NCBI GenBank assembly: GCA_944349515.1
Contig: CALVNE010000010.1
Location: 1-34,676, forward strand
Reading direction: 5' to 3'
Length of the DNA: 34,676 nucleotides
Origin: an uncultured Clostridia bacterium
GTDB lineage: Bacteria; Bacillota; Clostridia; Christensenellales; UBA1242
A model generated the notes under the pieces. That model saw nothing but the letters and a program-made list of their open reading frames with translations. It had not been told where the DNA came from and did not search any database. Of the stretch, positions 18,615-27,281 are shown in pieces. How positions within the stretch are numbered: the stretch's first letter is position 1; every line of letters begins with the position of its first letter. The position numbers and the translations under genes are program-made.

Positions 18615-18642
18615 AAAAAAAGAGAACGCGTGTTCTCTTTTT
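18615..18642 (+). terminator. Terminator of rplS
   Basis: AAAAGAGAAC with GTTCTCTTTT around a GCGT loop, followed by T residues. About 10 perfect pairs, located a few nt after the stop codon. Confidence 0.9.
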
Positions 18643-18686
18643 CGTATATATAATAGTAAATTAATTCTGATTATATAGGAGATAAT

Positions 18687-19154
18687 ATGAAGGTTGTTTT
18701 TTGGAAACATCATACTGAACTTTTTTGGGGTGGAACCATAATAATATTTTTAGCATTATCATTTTTTATAATAGGATTAATTTTTACGATTTTAAATATG
18801 AATTATTTTCCAATTTTGCTAGTAGGAATAATTTTATGTATTCTAGCGTTATATATGTTTTTTTGTGAAAAACGAACTTTATCAAAGGTAATTTATTCCG
18901 AAGAAGGCATAGAGTGGAAATGGTTGAATAAAAGCATTGATTATATTAAATGGAGCGAAATTACAGATGTAAAAGCCATATCTCATGGCGCCACAGTTTA
19001 TAATTTATCTTTCATTGCTAGAGATAGGCATATAGATGTTGGTTTAACAAAAAAAATGTATAATGCAATTATGATTGTTTGTCCTGAGCCAAATATAAAA
19101 TTTCAAATAAAGAGTTTAAGAGAATTCAAGCATCTTCATAAAAATGATGAATAA
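18687..19154 (+). CDS. Small membrane protein, PH-like C-terminal domain
   Basis: 155 residues. Two hydrophobic spans lie near residues 15-37 and 42-59, with a short charged turn between. The remaining about 90 residues are soluble and alternate beta-like segments (VIYSEEGIEWKWLNKSIDYIKWSEITDVKAISHG), reminiscent of PH-like or YcxB-like membrane-associated domains. I do not place it in a known family with certainty. The ATG follows ATAGGAGAT. A short hairpin, AACTATAA/TTATAGTT (19162-19196), follows it. Confidence 0.7.
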   Translation: MKVVFWKHHTELFWGGTIIIFLALSFFIIGLIFTILNMNYFPILLVGIILCILALYMFFCEKRTLSKVIYSEEGIEWKWLNKSIDYIKWSEITDVKAISHGATVYNLSFIARDRHIDVGLTKKMYNAIMIVCPEPNIKFQIKSLREFKHLHKNDE

Positions 19155-19284
19155 TAAAGGAAACTATAAGTATTTAACTGAAAGTTTTTTATAGTTGAAT
19201 GTTATTGTAAGTTATGATAACTTTTTTCCAAATCTTTTGTAGTATATGGGTTTATGGCTTTTTACTTGATTTTATTATATAAAT

Positions 19285-19313
19285 TTGCTTTTAGGTTTGT
19301 TTTTTATTATAAT
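19285..19313 (+). promoter_or_regulatory. Promoter of the DUF2207-like gene
   Basis: TTGCTT (19285-19290), 17 bp, TATAAT (19308-19313). It overlaps the only upstream start option at 19285, so translation must begin further downstream. Confidence 0.6.
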
Positions 19314-19335
19314 ATGTTTAGGTTATTGGAGTTAT

Positions 19336-20526
19336 ATGAAGAAAAATTTAAGAGCGATTTTGGTCGCATCTATTATATTGATAATAATTGGCGTTTGTGT
19401 TTTTTTGTTAGAAAATTATATTGGGATAGATTCGCAAAGTGTTATGTCTATAATATTTTCAGTGCTTTGCGGGCTATATCTAATTGGTCTAATTGTGTTT
19501 TTTATTTTGAATAAACGAAAAGCGGTTGTTAAAGTTGTGGAATTTAATGCGCCTTTCAATATGACGCCTGCCGATGCGGGTTATGTTATCGATAAAACTG
19601 TCGATGATAAGGACATCAGCGCGCTTTTAATATTTTGGGCGGAAAGAAAATATCTTGAAGTTTATGAAAAAGATAAAAAAGTTATAATTTTAAAAAAACT
19701 TAAAGACGCAGACGATCAGATGAAATCCTATGAGAAACTCATGTTTAACACAATTTTTAGTGGCAAAAGTGAGGTTGTTTTAAAAGATTTACCAAACATC
19801 ATTAAGCCAATCGCAAACAATATTAAAAATTTAATAAAAACAGAAAATCATAACAAATATTTTAGTTCCAAGGTGGAAAGCGCTTCCATGTGGTTTACAC
19901 TCGGCATAACTTTGACACTCGTCTTTCTTTCCTACTTTTTTGGAAACGGCGGAATACTTTCTATTGTTTTGGGAGTTTTGATATTTTTAATCAGCACTTT
20001 CTTTTCTTCTGTTGCAAATCGGATGTATTTGCAAAAAAAGTTGAAAATTTTTATCCTATATATCGTCGGCATAGTTTTGTTTTTAATTTTGGCTTCGCTC
20101 AATCTGATTTTTTCGATAAATGACCTTTATGTGACAATCTTAATTGCCATTGTCTCTTTGCTGTGTCTTGTAACATATATTCTTTGTCCTTTGATGGAAT
20201 ATCACAACAAGGAAGGTAAAAAGGTTATAGGGCAACTTTTGGGCTTGAAAGAATATTTGGAGATAGCGGAAAAGGAAAGATTGGAAGCGTTAATACAAGA
20301 AGAGTCAAAACATTTTTATGATGTCATTCCTTTTGCGTATGTTTTAAATGTCAGCAACAAGTGGATAGAAAAATATAATTTTGCCAAAACGATAAGCAAA
20401 AAGGAAAGGCGCGAATTGGCACTGGCGATAGGAATGTTAGCAACTATCTTTATATTTGGAGAAGGGGTGTCAATATTTGGCGGATTATTCGGCTCTTCCT
20501 CAAAGAAAAAGAAGAAAAAATCTTAA
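19336..20526 (+). CDS. DUF2207-like membrane protein lacking the N-terminal extracellular domain
   Basis: 396 residues. DUF2207 proteins normally have a signal peptide and a large extracellular domain before their C-terminal cytoplasmic and membrane part. Here only the latter remains: two N-terminal spans, then FNMTPADAGYVIDKTVDDKDISALLIFWAERKYLEV, a block of hydrophobic spans (about 200-300) and the family hallmark LLGLKEYLEIAEKERLEAL with FYDVIPFAYVLNVSNKWIEK. The ATG at 19336 is chosen because the promoter (19285-19313) rules out the earlier frame and TTGGAG is just upstream. The end is polylysine (KKKKKK). Function unknown. Confidence 0.75.
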   Translation: MKKNLRAILVASIILIIIGVCVFLLENYIGIDSQSVMSIIFSVLCGLYLIGLIVFFILNKRKAVVKVVEFNAPFNMTPADAGYVIDKTVDDKDISALLIFWAERKYLEVYEKDKKVIILKKLKDADDQMKSYEKLMFNTIFSGKSEVVLKDLPNIIKPIANNIKNLIKTENHNKYFSSKVESASMWFTLGITLTLVFLSYFFGNGGILSIVLGVLIFLISTFFSSVANRMYLQKKLKIFILYIVGIVLFLILASLNLIFSINDLYVTILIAIVSLLCLVTYILCPLMEYHNKEGKKVIGQLLGLKEYLEIAEKERLEALIQEESKHFYDVIPFAYVLNVSNKWIEKYNFAKTISKKERRELALAIGMLATIFIFGEGVSIFGGLFGSSSKKKKKKS

Positions 20527-20557
20527 TGGGTTTATCTGGTCCAGTTGTTTCTTTCGC

Positions 20558-20586
20558 TTGACTTTATAACTTTTTTATGTTATATA
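20558..20586 (+). promoter_or_regulatory. Promoter of lysS
   Basis: TTGACT (20558-20563), 17 bp, TATATA (20581-20586) preceded by TGT. No T-box-like leader is visible in the short (about 25 nt) 5' region. Confidence 0.6.
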
Positions 20587-20614
20587 TAAACGATTATATT
20601 TTTCGGAGGCAATA

Positions 20615-22072
20615 ATGGAAGAAAATTTATCGAGCGAGATTGAAATTAGAAGGCAGAAAATTGAAGATTTAAGAAAAGCAGGCGAAATTCCATACAAGGA
20701 AAAGTTTGAAAGAACTTGCACGATAAGCGAGGCGAGAGGGAAGTTGGGCGAGCATGTGAAGATTGCTGGGCGCATTGTTTTTCGTCGCATTATGGGCAAG
20801 TTTGGCTTTTGTCAGATAAGAGACATCTACGACAAAATTCAAATTTCGGTTGGGCGAAACGAGTTTAGCGAAGAGGACTATAATTTCTATAAAAAGATGA
20901 TAGACATCGGCGACTTTATCGGCGTTGATGGCGAGGTGTATGAAACTCAGACCGGCGAAGTGACAGTCAAGGCGGAGAAGATAACCCTTCTAAGTAAAAC
21001 TTTAAGACCGCTTCCAGAAAAATTTCACGGCGTGGTTGACACCGAGATAAAATATCGCCAGCGCTACCTTGACCTTATCACGAACGAAGATTCGCGCAAG
21101 ATTTTTCTAACGCGCAGCAAGGCGGTTTCCTTTATCAGGCGTTTTTTGGAAGAAAATGGTTTTATCGAGGTGGAAACGCCGATTCTTCAAACCAGCGTTT
21201 CGGGCGCAAGTGCCAAACCATTCTTCACGCATCATAATGCACTTGACATTGAGTGCAATTTGCGCATTGCCACGGAGTGCCACTTAAAGCAGTGTATCGG
21301 CGCTGGCATTGACAGGGTGTTCGAACTTGGCAAAGATTTCCGCAACGAGGGCATAGATCCGTCGCACCTTCAAGAATTCACGCAGGTGGAGTGGTATGCG
21401 TCCTATTGGAACTACGAAAACAACATCGCTTTCTTCCACGATATGCTGATTAAACTTATGAAGGAGTGTTTGGGCACAACAAAAATTTCCTATCAAGGTC
21501 AAGAGATTGAGTTCGACGGCGAGTGGCCTAAGATAGACTATGTGGCAAGAATGCGCGAGATTTTAGGTTGTGATTTTCTCGACATAGACGATGTGGACGC
21601 GCTTAAAAAGATTATCGTGGAAAGGAAACTCTTTTCCTATGGTGAACTTGAAGAGTGCAAAACGGTGCGCACGCTTATCGACTATGTGTACAAGCGTAAA
21701 ATCCGCGCCGACATTGTTAACCCAACAATTCTTTATAACTACCCAGCCTCACTTATTCCACTTGCAAGGCGCAACGATAAGGACGACAGAATCATCGACG
21801 TTTTCCAAGTTGTGGCGGGAGGTGCGGAACTAGTTAAGGCGTACTCCGAACTTGTTGACCCAATCGTGCAAAGAAAGACGCTGGAACTTCAACTTCAAGA
21901 GAAAATGGCGGGCGACGAGGAGACTATGGACGTGGACGAGGACTTCTTACTTGCCATGGAGCATGGTATGCCACCAATCTCAGGACTAGGCTTTGGTATA
22001 GATAGATTTTTGCAATTTATCTTCGACAGACCAAACATTCGCGACGTCGTACTGTTTCCTCTTATGAAATAG
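20615..22072 (+). CDS. lysS: Lysyl-tRNA synthetase, class II
   Basis: A 485-residue LysRS that charges tRNA-Lys. The N-terminal OB-fold anticodon-binding domain (VKIAGRIVFRRIMGKFGFCQIRD) comes first. Class II motif 2 appears in FELGKDFRNEGIDPSHLQEFTQ and motif 3 in ISGLGFGIDRFLQFIF near the C-terminus. It has TCGGAGG before the ATG. It is a single-gene unit with its own promoter and terminator. It is slightly shorter than the E. coli enzyme but complete. Confidence 0.97.
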   Translation: MEENLSSEIEIRRQKIEDLRKAGEIPYKEKFERTCTISEARGKLGEHVKIAGRIVFRRIMGKFGFCQIRDIYDKIQISVGRNEFSEEDYNFYKKMIDIGDFIGVDGEVYETQTGEVTVKAEKITLLSKTLRPLPEKFHGVVDTEIKYRQRYLDLITNEDSRKIFLTRSKAVSFIRRFLEENGFIEVETPILQTSVSGASAKPFFTHHNALDIECNLRIATECHLKQCIGAGIDRVFELGKDFRNEGIDPSHLQEFTQVEWYASYWNYENNIAFFHDMLIKLMKECLGTTKISYQGQEIEFDGEWPKIDYVARMREILGCDFLDIDDVDALKKIIVERKLFSYGELEECKTVRTLIDYVYKRKIRADIVNPTILYNYPASLIPLARRNDKDDRIIDVFQVVAGGAELVKAYSELVDPIVQRKTLELQLQEKMAGDEETMDVDEDFLLAMEHGMPPISGLGFGIDRFLQFIFDRPNIRDVVLFPLMK

Positions 22073-22082
22073 TTTTAAGGTA

Positions 22083-22115
22083 AAAAAATGGACGCGGTAA
22101 TGGCGCCCATTTTTA
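22083..22115 (+). terminator. Terminator of lysS
   Basis: AAAATGG-(A)-CGC with GCG-(C)-CCATTTT around a GGTAATG loop, followed by T residues. Confidence 0.8.
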
Positions 22116-22385
22116 TTTGCGTTAGTTTAAAATTTTTTAGTTGAATGAAAAATATCTTTAATGTTTTCAAGATTTTTTGATTTGATAGGATTGTTTTCAA
22201 ATTACATTAAATTTATTTAAATTAATTTGATTTTTTATTCTAATTTATAATTAAAATTGAAGATTTTTAGCTTGAATTTTTTAATTGAACTGACAATTTT
22301 ATAAAAATATTTAATTTTTGCTAAAAATTTTAAATTGAGAAAGAAAATTTTACTTAAAAACGTTTTAGAAATCCATTTTACACGC
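22116..22385. other. Very AT-rich intergenic stretch, no gene
   Basis: The sequence is mostly A and T with scattered TTGAA repeats. No Shine-Dalgarno site or coding frame was found on either strand. Confidence 0.5.
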
Positions 22386-22670
22386 TTATGCTTCTTTTTT
22401 CTCTTCCTCCTCTTTTAAGATGTCAACGATATCGAGCATTCTTCGCTTTTTGATAAATCGAAGTTCTAAGAGCATATATGCCGAAAGAATTATCGCAAGT
22501 GAGGAAAAAATTATTCCGCCAATTCCGCTATAGAACGCCGTTTCGGGCGTGACGCCGTTGAGGCACAAGAGTGCGCTTTGGCAGAGGGAAAGCGAGATAA
22601 GTCCGTCCGAAAGTGTGAAGGGTGGTAAGGCGCTATAACAATTGAAAGGAATCGATATTAATATACTTGG
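22386..22670 (-). pseudogene. C-terminal remnant of a membrane protein gene
   Basis: The minus-strand frame is open for 94 residues from a TGA at 22673 and ends with a TAA at 22386. It encodes a soluble piece (LPPFTLSDGLISLSLCQSAL), a membrane span (IGGIIFSSLAIILSAYMLL) and a charged C-terminal tail (KKRRMLDIVDILKEEEEKKEA). The codon use is gene-like, but no good start or Shine-Dalgarno site exists anywhere in the frame; the only candidate is a TTG at residue 35. I read this as the 3' end of a once larger membrane protein. A 60-residue peptide from the TTG cannot be excluded. Identity unknown. Confidence 0.5.
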
Positions 22671-22864
22671 TCAATCTGTTTTTTCTTTAAATTGATTAAC
22701 CTTTAATGTTAGACGGCCTCTAGTTAGTTTTAGGTATGTTTCAAATAAGATATTTGCCAAAAACTTTTGCTTCGACAAAAATATTCCTTATTATTTAAAA
22801 GTCGCTAAAATGTTTTTTGCGTAAGGATATATAATGGAATAATCTTAAACATAAGGAGGGCAAA

Positions 22865-23188
22865 ATGCCATATATAGTCACAGAGCCGGTTAAAATTCCG
22901 GGCACAAAACTGGGGTATGCCGTTTATCCATATCAAAAACATTTTTTAGACAAAAATAAGAATGGTGACGACAATACCGCCAAACTACTCATTTTTGAAA
23001 TGAAAAATAGCAAATTTATTGAAGTGGAGAAAACGCTTTTTGAGAAGGAGTTTACTTTAAGTATGCAGAACGCCAAAGTTGTGGATAATATTTTGAAAAA
23101 ATTCATTGTGGAGCATGAAAGATATGTCGACAATGTGGAGGCAATGAGCGAGTTTTTCTCTGTTACCACAAAAAAGATGGGCGCATAA
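22865..23188 (+). CDS. Small conserved-looking hypothetical protein, 107 aa
   Basis: A soluble alpha/beta protein that I do not recognise. It has no signal or membrane span. The N-terminus is strand-rich (YIVTEPVKIPGTKLGYAVYP), the C-terminus a long charged helix. AAGGAGGGC lies upstream of the ATG and TATAAT is at 22830-22835, so it is expressed. It sits alone between the membrane-protein remnant and comEC. Confidence 0.65.
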   Translation: MPYIVTEPVKIPGTKLGYAVYPYQKHFLDKNKNGDDNTAKLLIFEMKNSKFIEVEKTLFEKEFTLSMQNAKVVDNILKKFIVEHERYVDNVEAMSEFFSVTTKKMGA

Positions 23189-23198
23189 GTTATTTTCC

Positions 23199-23227
23199 TT
23201 GAAATTTTCGCCGAATTGTGCTATCAT
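23199..23227 (+). promoter_or_regulatory. Promoter of comEC-holA, apparently leaderless
   Basis: TTGAAA (23199-23204), 17 bp, TATCAT (23222-23227) preceded by TGC. The predicted start of transcription is about 3 nt before the comEC ATG at 23237, and there is no Shine-Dalgarno site. Confidence 0.6.
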
Positions 23228-23236
23228 TCATTAAAG

Positions 23237-25327
23237 ATGAAAGCGCAATCTTACATAAACCCAAGACCGTTTTTCTATAGTTTTTTAGCGTTACTTTTCT
23301 CAATATCGGTGACGCGATATATCTTTAACCTCAGCATTCCGCACATCTCTTTGCTTGTTTGTGTGCTGGTCGCTTTAACGGCAATTTTGATTGTGTTTAA
23401 AAAATTTTTCATCCTTTTTTTGATGATAACCGTCATGCTGTTTGGAGGGTGCTGGTACTTTGTTGGCGTGAACCTCTTTGAGGGAGAGTCGTTTGAGGGC
23501 GAAGTGACGGTTGTCGGCAGGCTTTCTGATGATGTTGACTATGAAGAAGGCGAAACAACTTACCTATTAAAAGATGTTTCTGTCAACGGCAAAAGTGTGA
23601 AAAATATCGAACTATTTGTGCAAGGTGAAGGCAGAAATTTAAATGTCGGCGATGTCATATCCTTTAACGGAGTGCTGGAAAAAACCGACCTTTTCAATTT
23701 AAACTACTTTAACCTCACCTACTATCGAAACAAGATTGGCTACACGGCGGAGGTGGATATCTCCAATGTCACCACGCTGTCGAATGAAATCAAACTTGTG
23801 GAAAGGTTTAGGTTGCGCGTTAAGGACTTACTAGTGGAAAACATGGGCGTCGACAACGGCGCCACGGCGTATGCGGTTCTATTCGGCTACACCAACGACA
23901 TCTCTTCCGACACCTATTCCGCCTATCAAGACGCTGGAATTTTACATCTTCTCGCCGTATCCGGACTTAACGTCACCTTTTTAATTTCGCTTTTAGGCTT
24001 CATACTAAAACTTTTCAAAGTGAACAAATGGACGAATTTTTTGGTATGCTTTGGCGTGCTTATCATCTATGCCTATCTTTGTTCCTTCGCGCCGAGCATA
24101 TTAAGAGCGGGAATAATGGGCATAATCTTCCTTGCTTGCCAACTTTCCGGCAAGTGCTATGACAGTTTGAACACGCTAGGCGTTGCTGGCTTACTAGCAC
24201 TCGTTACCTCTCCGCTTTATGCCTTCGACGTCGGCTTTTTGATGAGTTATTTTTGCGTCATCGGAATCATACTTCTAAGCCCATTCTTAACCGCTTTCTT
24301 TAAAAAGATTTTTCCAAAGTTTGTGGCGGAGTCGCTGGCAGTTTCCACAAGCGCCACCATTGCCATACTGCCATTTTTAGCGTTGATGTATTCAAAACTG
24401 AACTTGTTAACCTTCTTCACCAACCTTTTAACTGTGCCGATTTTTGGCGTCGCGTATCCATTTTTATGCGTCGCAGTGGTTATCTGTCTCATCATGCCGT
24501 TCATGGGCTGGACGCTCACTGTGTGCGGATTTTTGTTTACCCTTGTCAATTTAATTGCCGGCTTTTTCGCGCAAACGCCTCTCACCGTCCAACTGACGCC
24601 ATTTAACGCCATGCTCTCTGCGCTCATCTTTTTAATTCTCTTTTCGCTGAGTCAGTTTTTCATGGTATCCGCGCGCGGGAGGGTGATTTCCTATGTTTCG
24701 CTCAGCGCTGTCCTCTTAGTTGTCAGCACCATTTTTGCGCTGGTGCCGATGTGCTCAGCGGGAATGCTGTTCATGCAGAGGATACGTGATGAAGGAACCT
24801 ATGCCATTCTTACCAATTCACAACATGAAACCATAATTCTTGATGGTTCATGGAGTTACACTGACCTAAGTAGGTCGCTAGAATATGTTTCGGCATATGC
24901 CGTTCTTGGCAATGTTCAAGTCAACAATGTGCTGACCGAAGAGGCGCAAAATTTCTTAAACATTTCCAACTTTTCTCACGAGGGCGCGACGAATCGCGAG
25001 GGCACAACCATATTTGAATACAACAAAACCTATTATCTCGGCAATTTTAGTTTAAGATATCTAAGTTTCAACAATTCCTTTGCGGGGCTTGAGGTGGGCT
25101 TTGATGATATTCTTCTTTTAAGGGTGTCAGACAAAATCTCGGACGAGGCGAAGGAGTATCTTTCGTCCGTGCCTTACGATGTCGTTTTCACAAATGGCGC
25201 CGATTTTTCTAATTCATCGGCGGTGCTCGTGAATAAAGGTGTGAGCGAGTATTCGCTTGACGAGAATAAGAGCATTTACCTGTCCGTGAGGGATAGCGAA
25301 GTAAATTTAAGGAGGTTACACGCATGA
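23237..25327 (+). CDS. comEC: ComEC/Rec2 family DNA-uptake channel protein
   Basis: A 696-residue polytopic membrane protein. Three N-terminal spans (about 11-78) are followed by a DUF4131/OB-like domain (about 85-180) and the competence domain with HLLAVSGLNV at 237-246 and a series of spans to about 515 (SILRAGIMGIIF is within it). In complete ComEC proteins a metallo-beta-lactamase domain follows. Here the C-terminal about 170 residues keep the general strand pattern but lack the HxHxDH metal site, so they are probably not an active nuclease. The ATG at 23237 follows the -10 box by 9 nt. It overlaps holA by 4 nt (ATGA). Confidence 0.9.
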   Translation: MKAQSYINPRPFFYSFLALLFSISVTRYIFNLSIPHISLLVCVLVALTAILIVFKKFFILFLMITVMLFGGCWYFVGVNLFEGESFEGEVTVVGRLSDDVDYEEGETTYLLKDVSVNGKSVKNIELFVQGEGRNLNVGDVISFNGVLEKTDLFNLNYFNLTYYRNKIGYTAEVDISNVTTLSNEIKLVERFRLRVKDLLVENMGVDNGATAYAVLFGYTNDISSDTYSAYQDAGILHLLAVSGLNVTFLISLLGFILKLFKVNKWTNFLVCFGVLIIYAYLCSFAPSILRAGIMGIIFLACQLSGKCYDSLNTLGVAGLLALVTSPLYAFDVGFLMSYFCVIGIILLSPFLTAFFKKIFPKFVAESLAVSTSATIAILPFLALMYSKLNLLTFFTNLLTVPIFGVAYPFLCVAVVICLIMPFMGWTLTVCGFLFTLVNLIAGFFAQTPLTVQLTPFNAMLSALIFLILFSLSQFFMVSARGRVISYVSLSAVLLVVSTIFALVPMCSAGMLFMQRIRDEGTYAILTNSQHETIILDGSWSYTDLSRSLEYVSAYAVLGNVQVNNVLTEEAQNFLNISNFSHEGATNREGTTIFEYNKTYYLGNFSLRYLSFNNSFAGLEVGFDDILLLRVSDKISDEAKEYLSSVPYDVVFTNGADFSNSSAVLVNKGVSEYSLDENKSIYLSVRDSEVNLRRLHA

Positions 25328-26256
25328 AAACACTATCGCAAAGACTAGCAAAAAAAGTCGAGCCTTGCTACCTTATACAAGGCGAGGATATTCTTTTGTA
25401 TGATAAGGCGCTAAAACTTATTAAAAACGCCTGCCATTTGCAACTTGAAGAGTTCAACTTCACAAAATTCGACGACGACAACTTTAAAACCGACCTTGTC
25501 ATCGACACTTTGGAAACCTTGCCAATGGGCAGTGAGAAAAAAGTGGTGCTTTTAAAGAACCTTTCAAAGGTGCCAGAGGACTTTAAGAAAAAACTCAATG
25601 CCTATTTAAAGTCACCTCAGCCCACGACTTGTCTTGTCATCTTCGACTTTTTCAACATTTTCAACTTCATAATCAGTGAAAAGGTCAGCGCCAAACGCTT
25701 GGACGAGGCAAGTTTATCGAAAATTATCGAATCGGAACTTGAAGGCGCGGGTAAGGCGATAGATAAAAGAGCGCTTTCGCTTCTCATCTCCTATTGTTGC
25801 GACTATTACTCCCTCATCGCCAGCGAACTTGAAAAGTTGAAAAATATTGACAGCGAGGTAATTTCCGTTAAGGATATTGAAAGTATGGTCAACAAAGAAA
25901 CAGAGTTTTCAGTGTTCGAACTGTCTGAAGCGCTTTCAAAGCGAAATGTCGGCAGAGCGGTGGAACTTTTGAACCTTATGGAGAAAGATACAAAAACTTT
26001 TTCGCTAATACTCAATCATTTTAGGCGGATGTTTTTTGTGGCAATTTCCAAGGATACCGACCAAGAACTCGCCAGAAGTTTGAATGTAAAAGAGTACGCT
26101 ATCATAAAGGCACGGGAACTTGGCAAAAACTTTTCCAAAATTCAACTTAAAAACATCTACGAACTTTTGTGCGACGTCGATTTTTACATCAAAAACGGGC
26201 AAATGCAGATAGAAAACGCGCTGTATTACTTGATTTTCAGCATTCTTTATGCGTAA
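25324..26256 (+). CDS. holA: DNA polymerase III delta subunit (clamp loader)
   Basis: 310 residues, of normal length for HolA. It opens the sliding clamp for loading onto DNA. Recognisable pieces are CYLIQGEDILLYDKALKLI near the N-terminus, MGSEKKVVLLKNLSKVP around residue 62-78, the long helical middle, and the collar domain with FSVFELSEALSKRNVGRAVELLNLM and the typical KNGQMQIENALYYLI end. It starts inside the comEC stop (ATGA) behind AGGAGG, so it is co-translated. rpsT, which often follows holA, is not found. Confidence 0.92.
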   Translation: MKTLSQRLAKKVEPCYLIQGEDILLYDKALKLIKNACHLQLEEFNFTKFDDDNFKTDLVIDTLETLPMGSEKKVVLLKNLSKVPEDFKKKLNAYLKSPQPTTCLVIFDFFNIFNFIISEKVSAKRLDEASLSKIIESELEGAGKAIDKRALSLLISYCCDYYSLIASELEKLKNIDSEVISVKDIESMVNKETEFSVFELSEALSKRNVGRAVELLNLMEKDTKTFSLILNHFRRMFFVAISKDTDQELARSLNVKEYAIIKARELGKNFSKIQLKNIYELLCDVDFYIKNGQMQIENALYYLIFSILYA

Positions 26257-26681
26257 CATTGGTGCGGACACCAACACGGCGAAAACTGCGCTTTTGCTCG
26301 TTTTCGAAACGAGTTCGAAAAGCATCGCGTTTACGCTTGTTTTCGCCATTGCGGGGCCCCCCGAAAATGTCTACCATTTTTGGGGTAAGTTTAGCGACCA
26401 AACGAAACCGCATTCCGCTTTGCTCCATTGGCGATTTGTCGCGACTCAAAGAGGTTTTGATTAGAGCGGAAATTTACTTTTGCTAAAATAATCTACTTTT
26501 CTTCAACGCGACGCTTACGTCTTCTAAATTAATTTTTAATTTTCGTATAGGAGGGCTTTGCCCAACTTAGAAAATTAAAAATCACACTCGTGGAAGAGGA
26601 CAAGGCGGAGAAACCGACGGAGTAGCGGTTAGGAAAATTTTAATTTTCCGTGTCCGCGTTAAACGCAGTCGGTGTCTGTCC
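26257..26681. other. Convergent intergenic region dense in inverted repeats
   Basis: About 425 bp between holA and the HD-domain gene holds several stem-loops. They are TTGGTG/CACCAA (26259-26274); GGCGAAAAC (26278-26286) with GTTTTCGCC (26339-26347) enclosing CTTTT/AAAAG and CTCGTTT/AAACGAG; CCCCGAAAATG (26359-26369) with CATTTTTGGGG (26375-26385); a 13-bp perfect stem ATTTTTAATTTTC (26532-26544) with GAAAATTAAAAAT (26570-26582) holding an inner GGGC/GCCC; and GGACA (26598-26602) with TGTCC (26651-26655) enclosing AACCG/CGGTT and GGAAAATT/AATTTTCC. No protein with start signals was found. It may act as a two-way terminator or encode structured RNA. Confidence 0.6.
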
Positions 26682-27281
26682 TTATTTGCTCGGCTCCTCG
26701 TCAAGGTAGGTTGCCATGTTGTCGGCAATATGAAAGAGAAAGGCGATTGGATAGCGGTAATAGACATCGCCAAGGCGGACGCTGTTTTCTTTGATTCTCG
26801 GGTCAAAACCGCCCATGTGCCAATTTATCGCCATTGCCTCCTCGCGCGTAAGGCGCATAAAGCCAGAGATCATATACACCGACTTTTCGCCGTGCCCGTA
26901 AGGCAAACTGTCCTCAATGCGGAAGTATGGCTCTTGCACCCACTGTCCGTCCTTTTTAACGTTTTTCAAATCTTTGACGTAGAAATTTACCTTGCAGATA
27001 TCGTGCAGTAGGGCGATTATTGCCACGCTTTCTGGCGAAATCTTTTGCGTGTAGTCGCCATACTCCGCCTCCAAAAGTTTAACAAAGCGCTTGTAAACGT
27101 TTATGCTGTGCTCGCACAGTCCGCCCTCATACGCCGAGTGGTTGCGGGTGCTTGCCGGTGCGCGAAAAAAGTCGGAGCGCTCTAAAAAATCTAAAAGTTC
27201 GTCCGCGCCATCCCGCTCGATATTGTCGAAATAAATCTGTCTAAATTCCTCTTTTATTTCCTCTAAATTTCGTTCTTCCAT
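26682..27281 (-). CDS. HD-domain phosphohydrolase-like protein
   Basis: 199 residues. Metal-binding residues of an HD domain are in order: His58 (GGLCEHSINVYKR), His93-Asp94 (ALLHDICK), His130 (GHGEKS), His155 (INWHMGGFD) and Asp187 (HIADNMA). This set suggests a two-metal phosphohydrolase acting on a nucleotide or similar substrate. The substrate cannot be deduced. The ATG at 27281 follows AAGGAG. It is convergent with holA and divergent from the large orphan gene downstream. Confidence 0.85.
   Translation of the reverse strand: MEERNLEEIKEEFRQIYFDNIERDGADELLDFLERSDFFRAPASTRNHSAYEGGLCEHSINVYKRFVKLLEAEYGDYTQKISPESVAIIALLHDICKVNFYVKDLKNVKKDGQWVQEPYFRIEDSLPYGHGEKSVYMISGFMRLTREEAMAINWHMGGFDPRIKENSVRLGDVYYRYPIAFLFHIADNMATYLDEEPSK

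Noticed and set aside
26169..26486. A 105-residue plus-strand reading frame at the end of holA
   Set aside because: It overlaps holA, is arginine/proline-rich shadow sequence without a Shine-Dalgarno site, and falls in inverted-repeat DNA.
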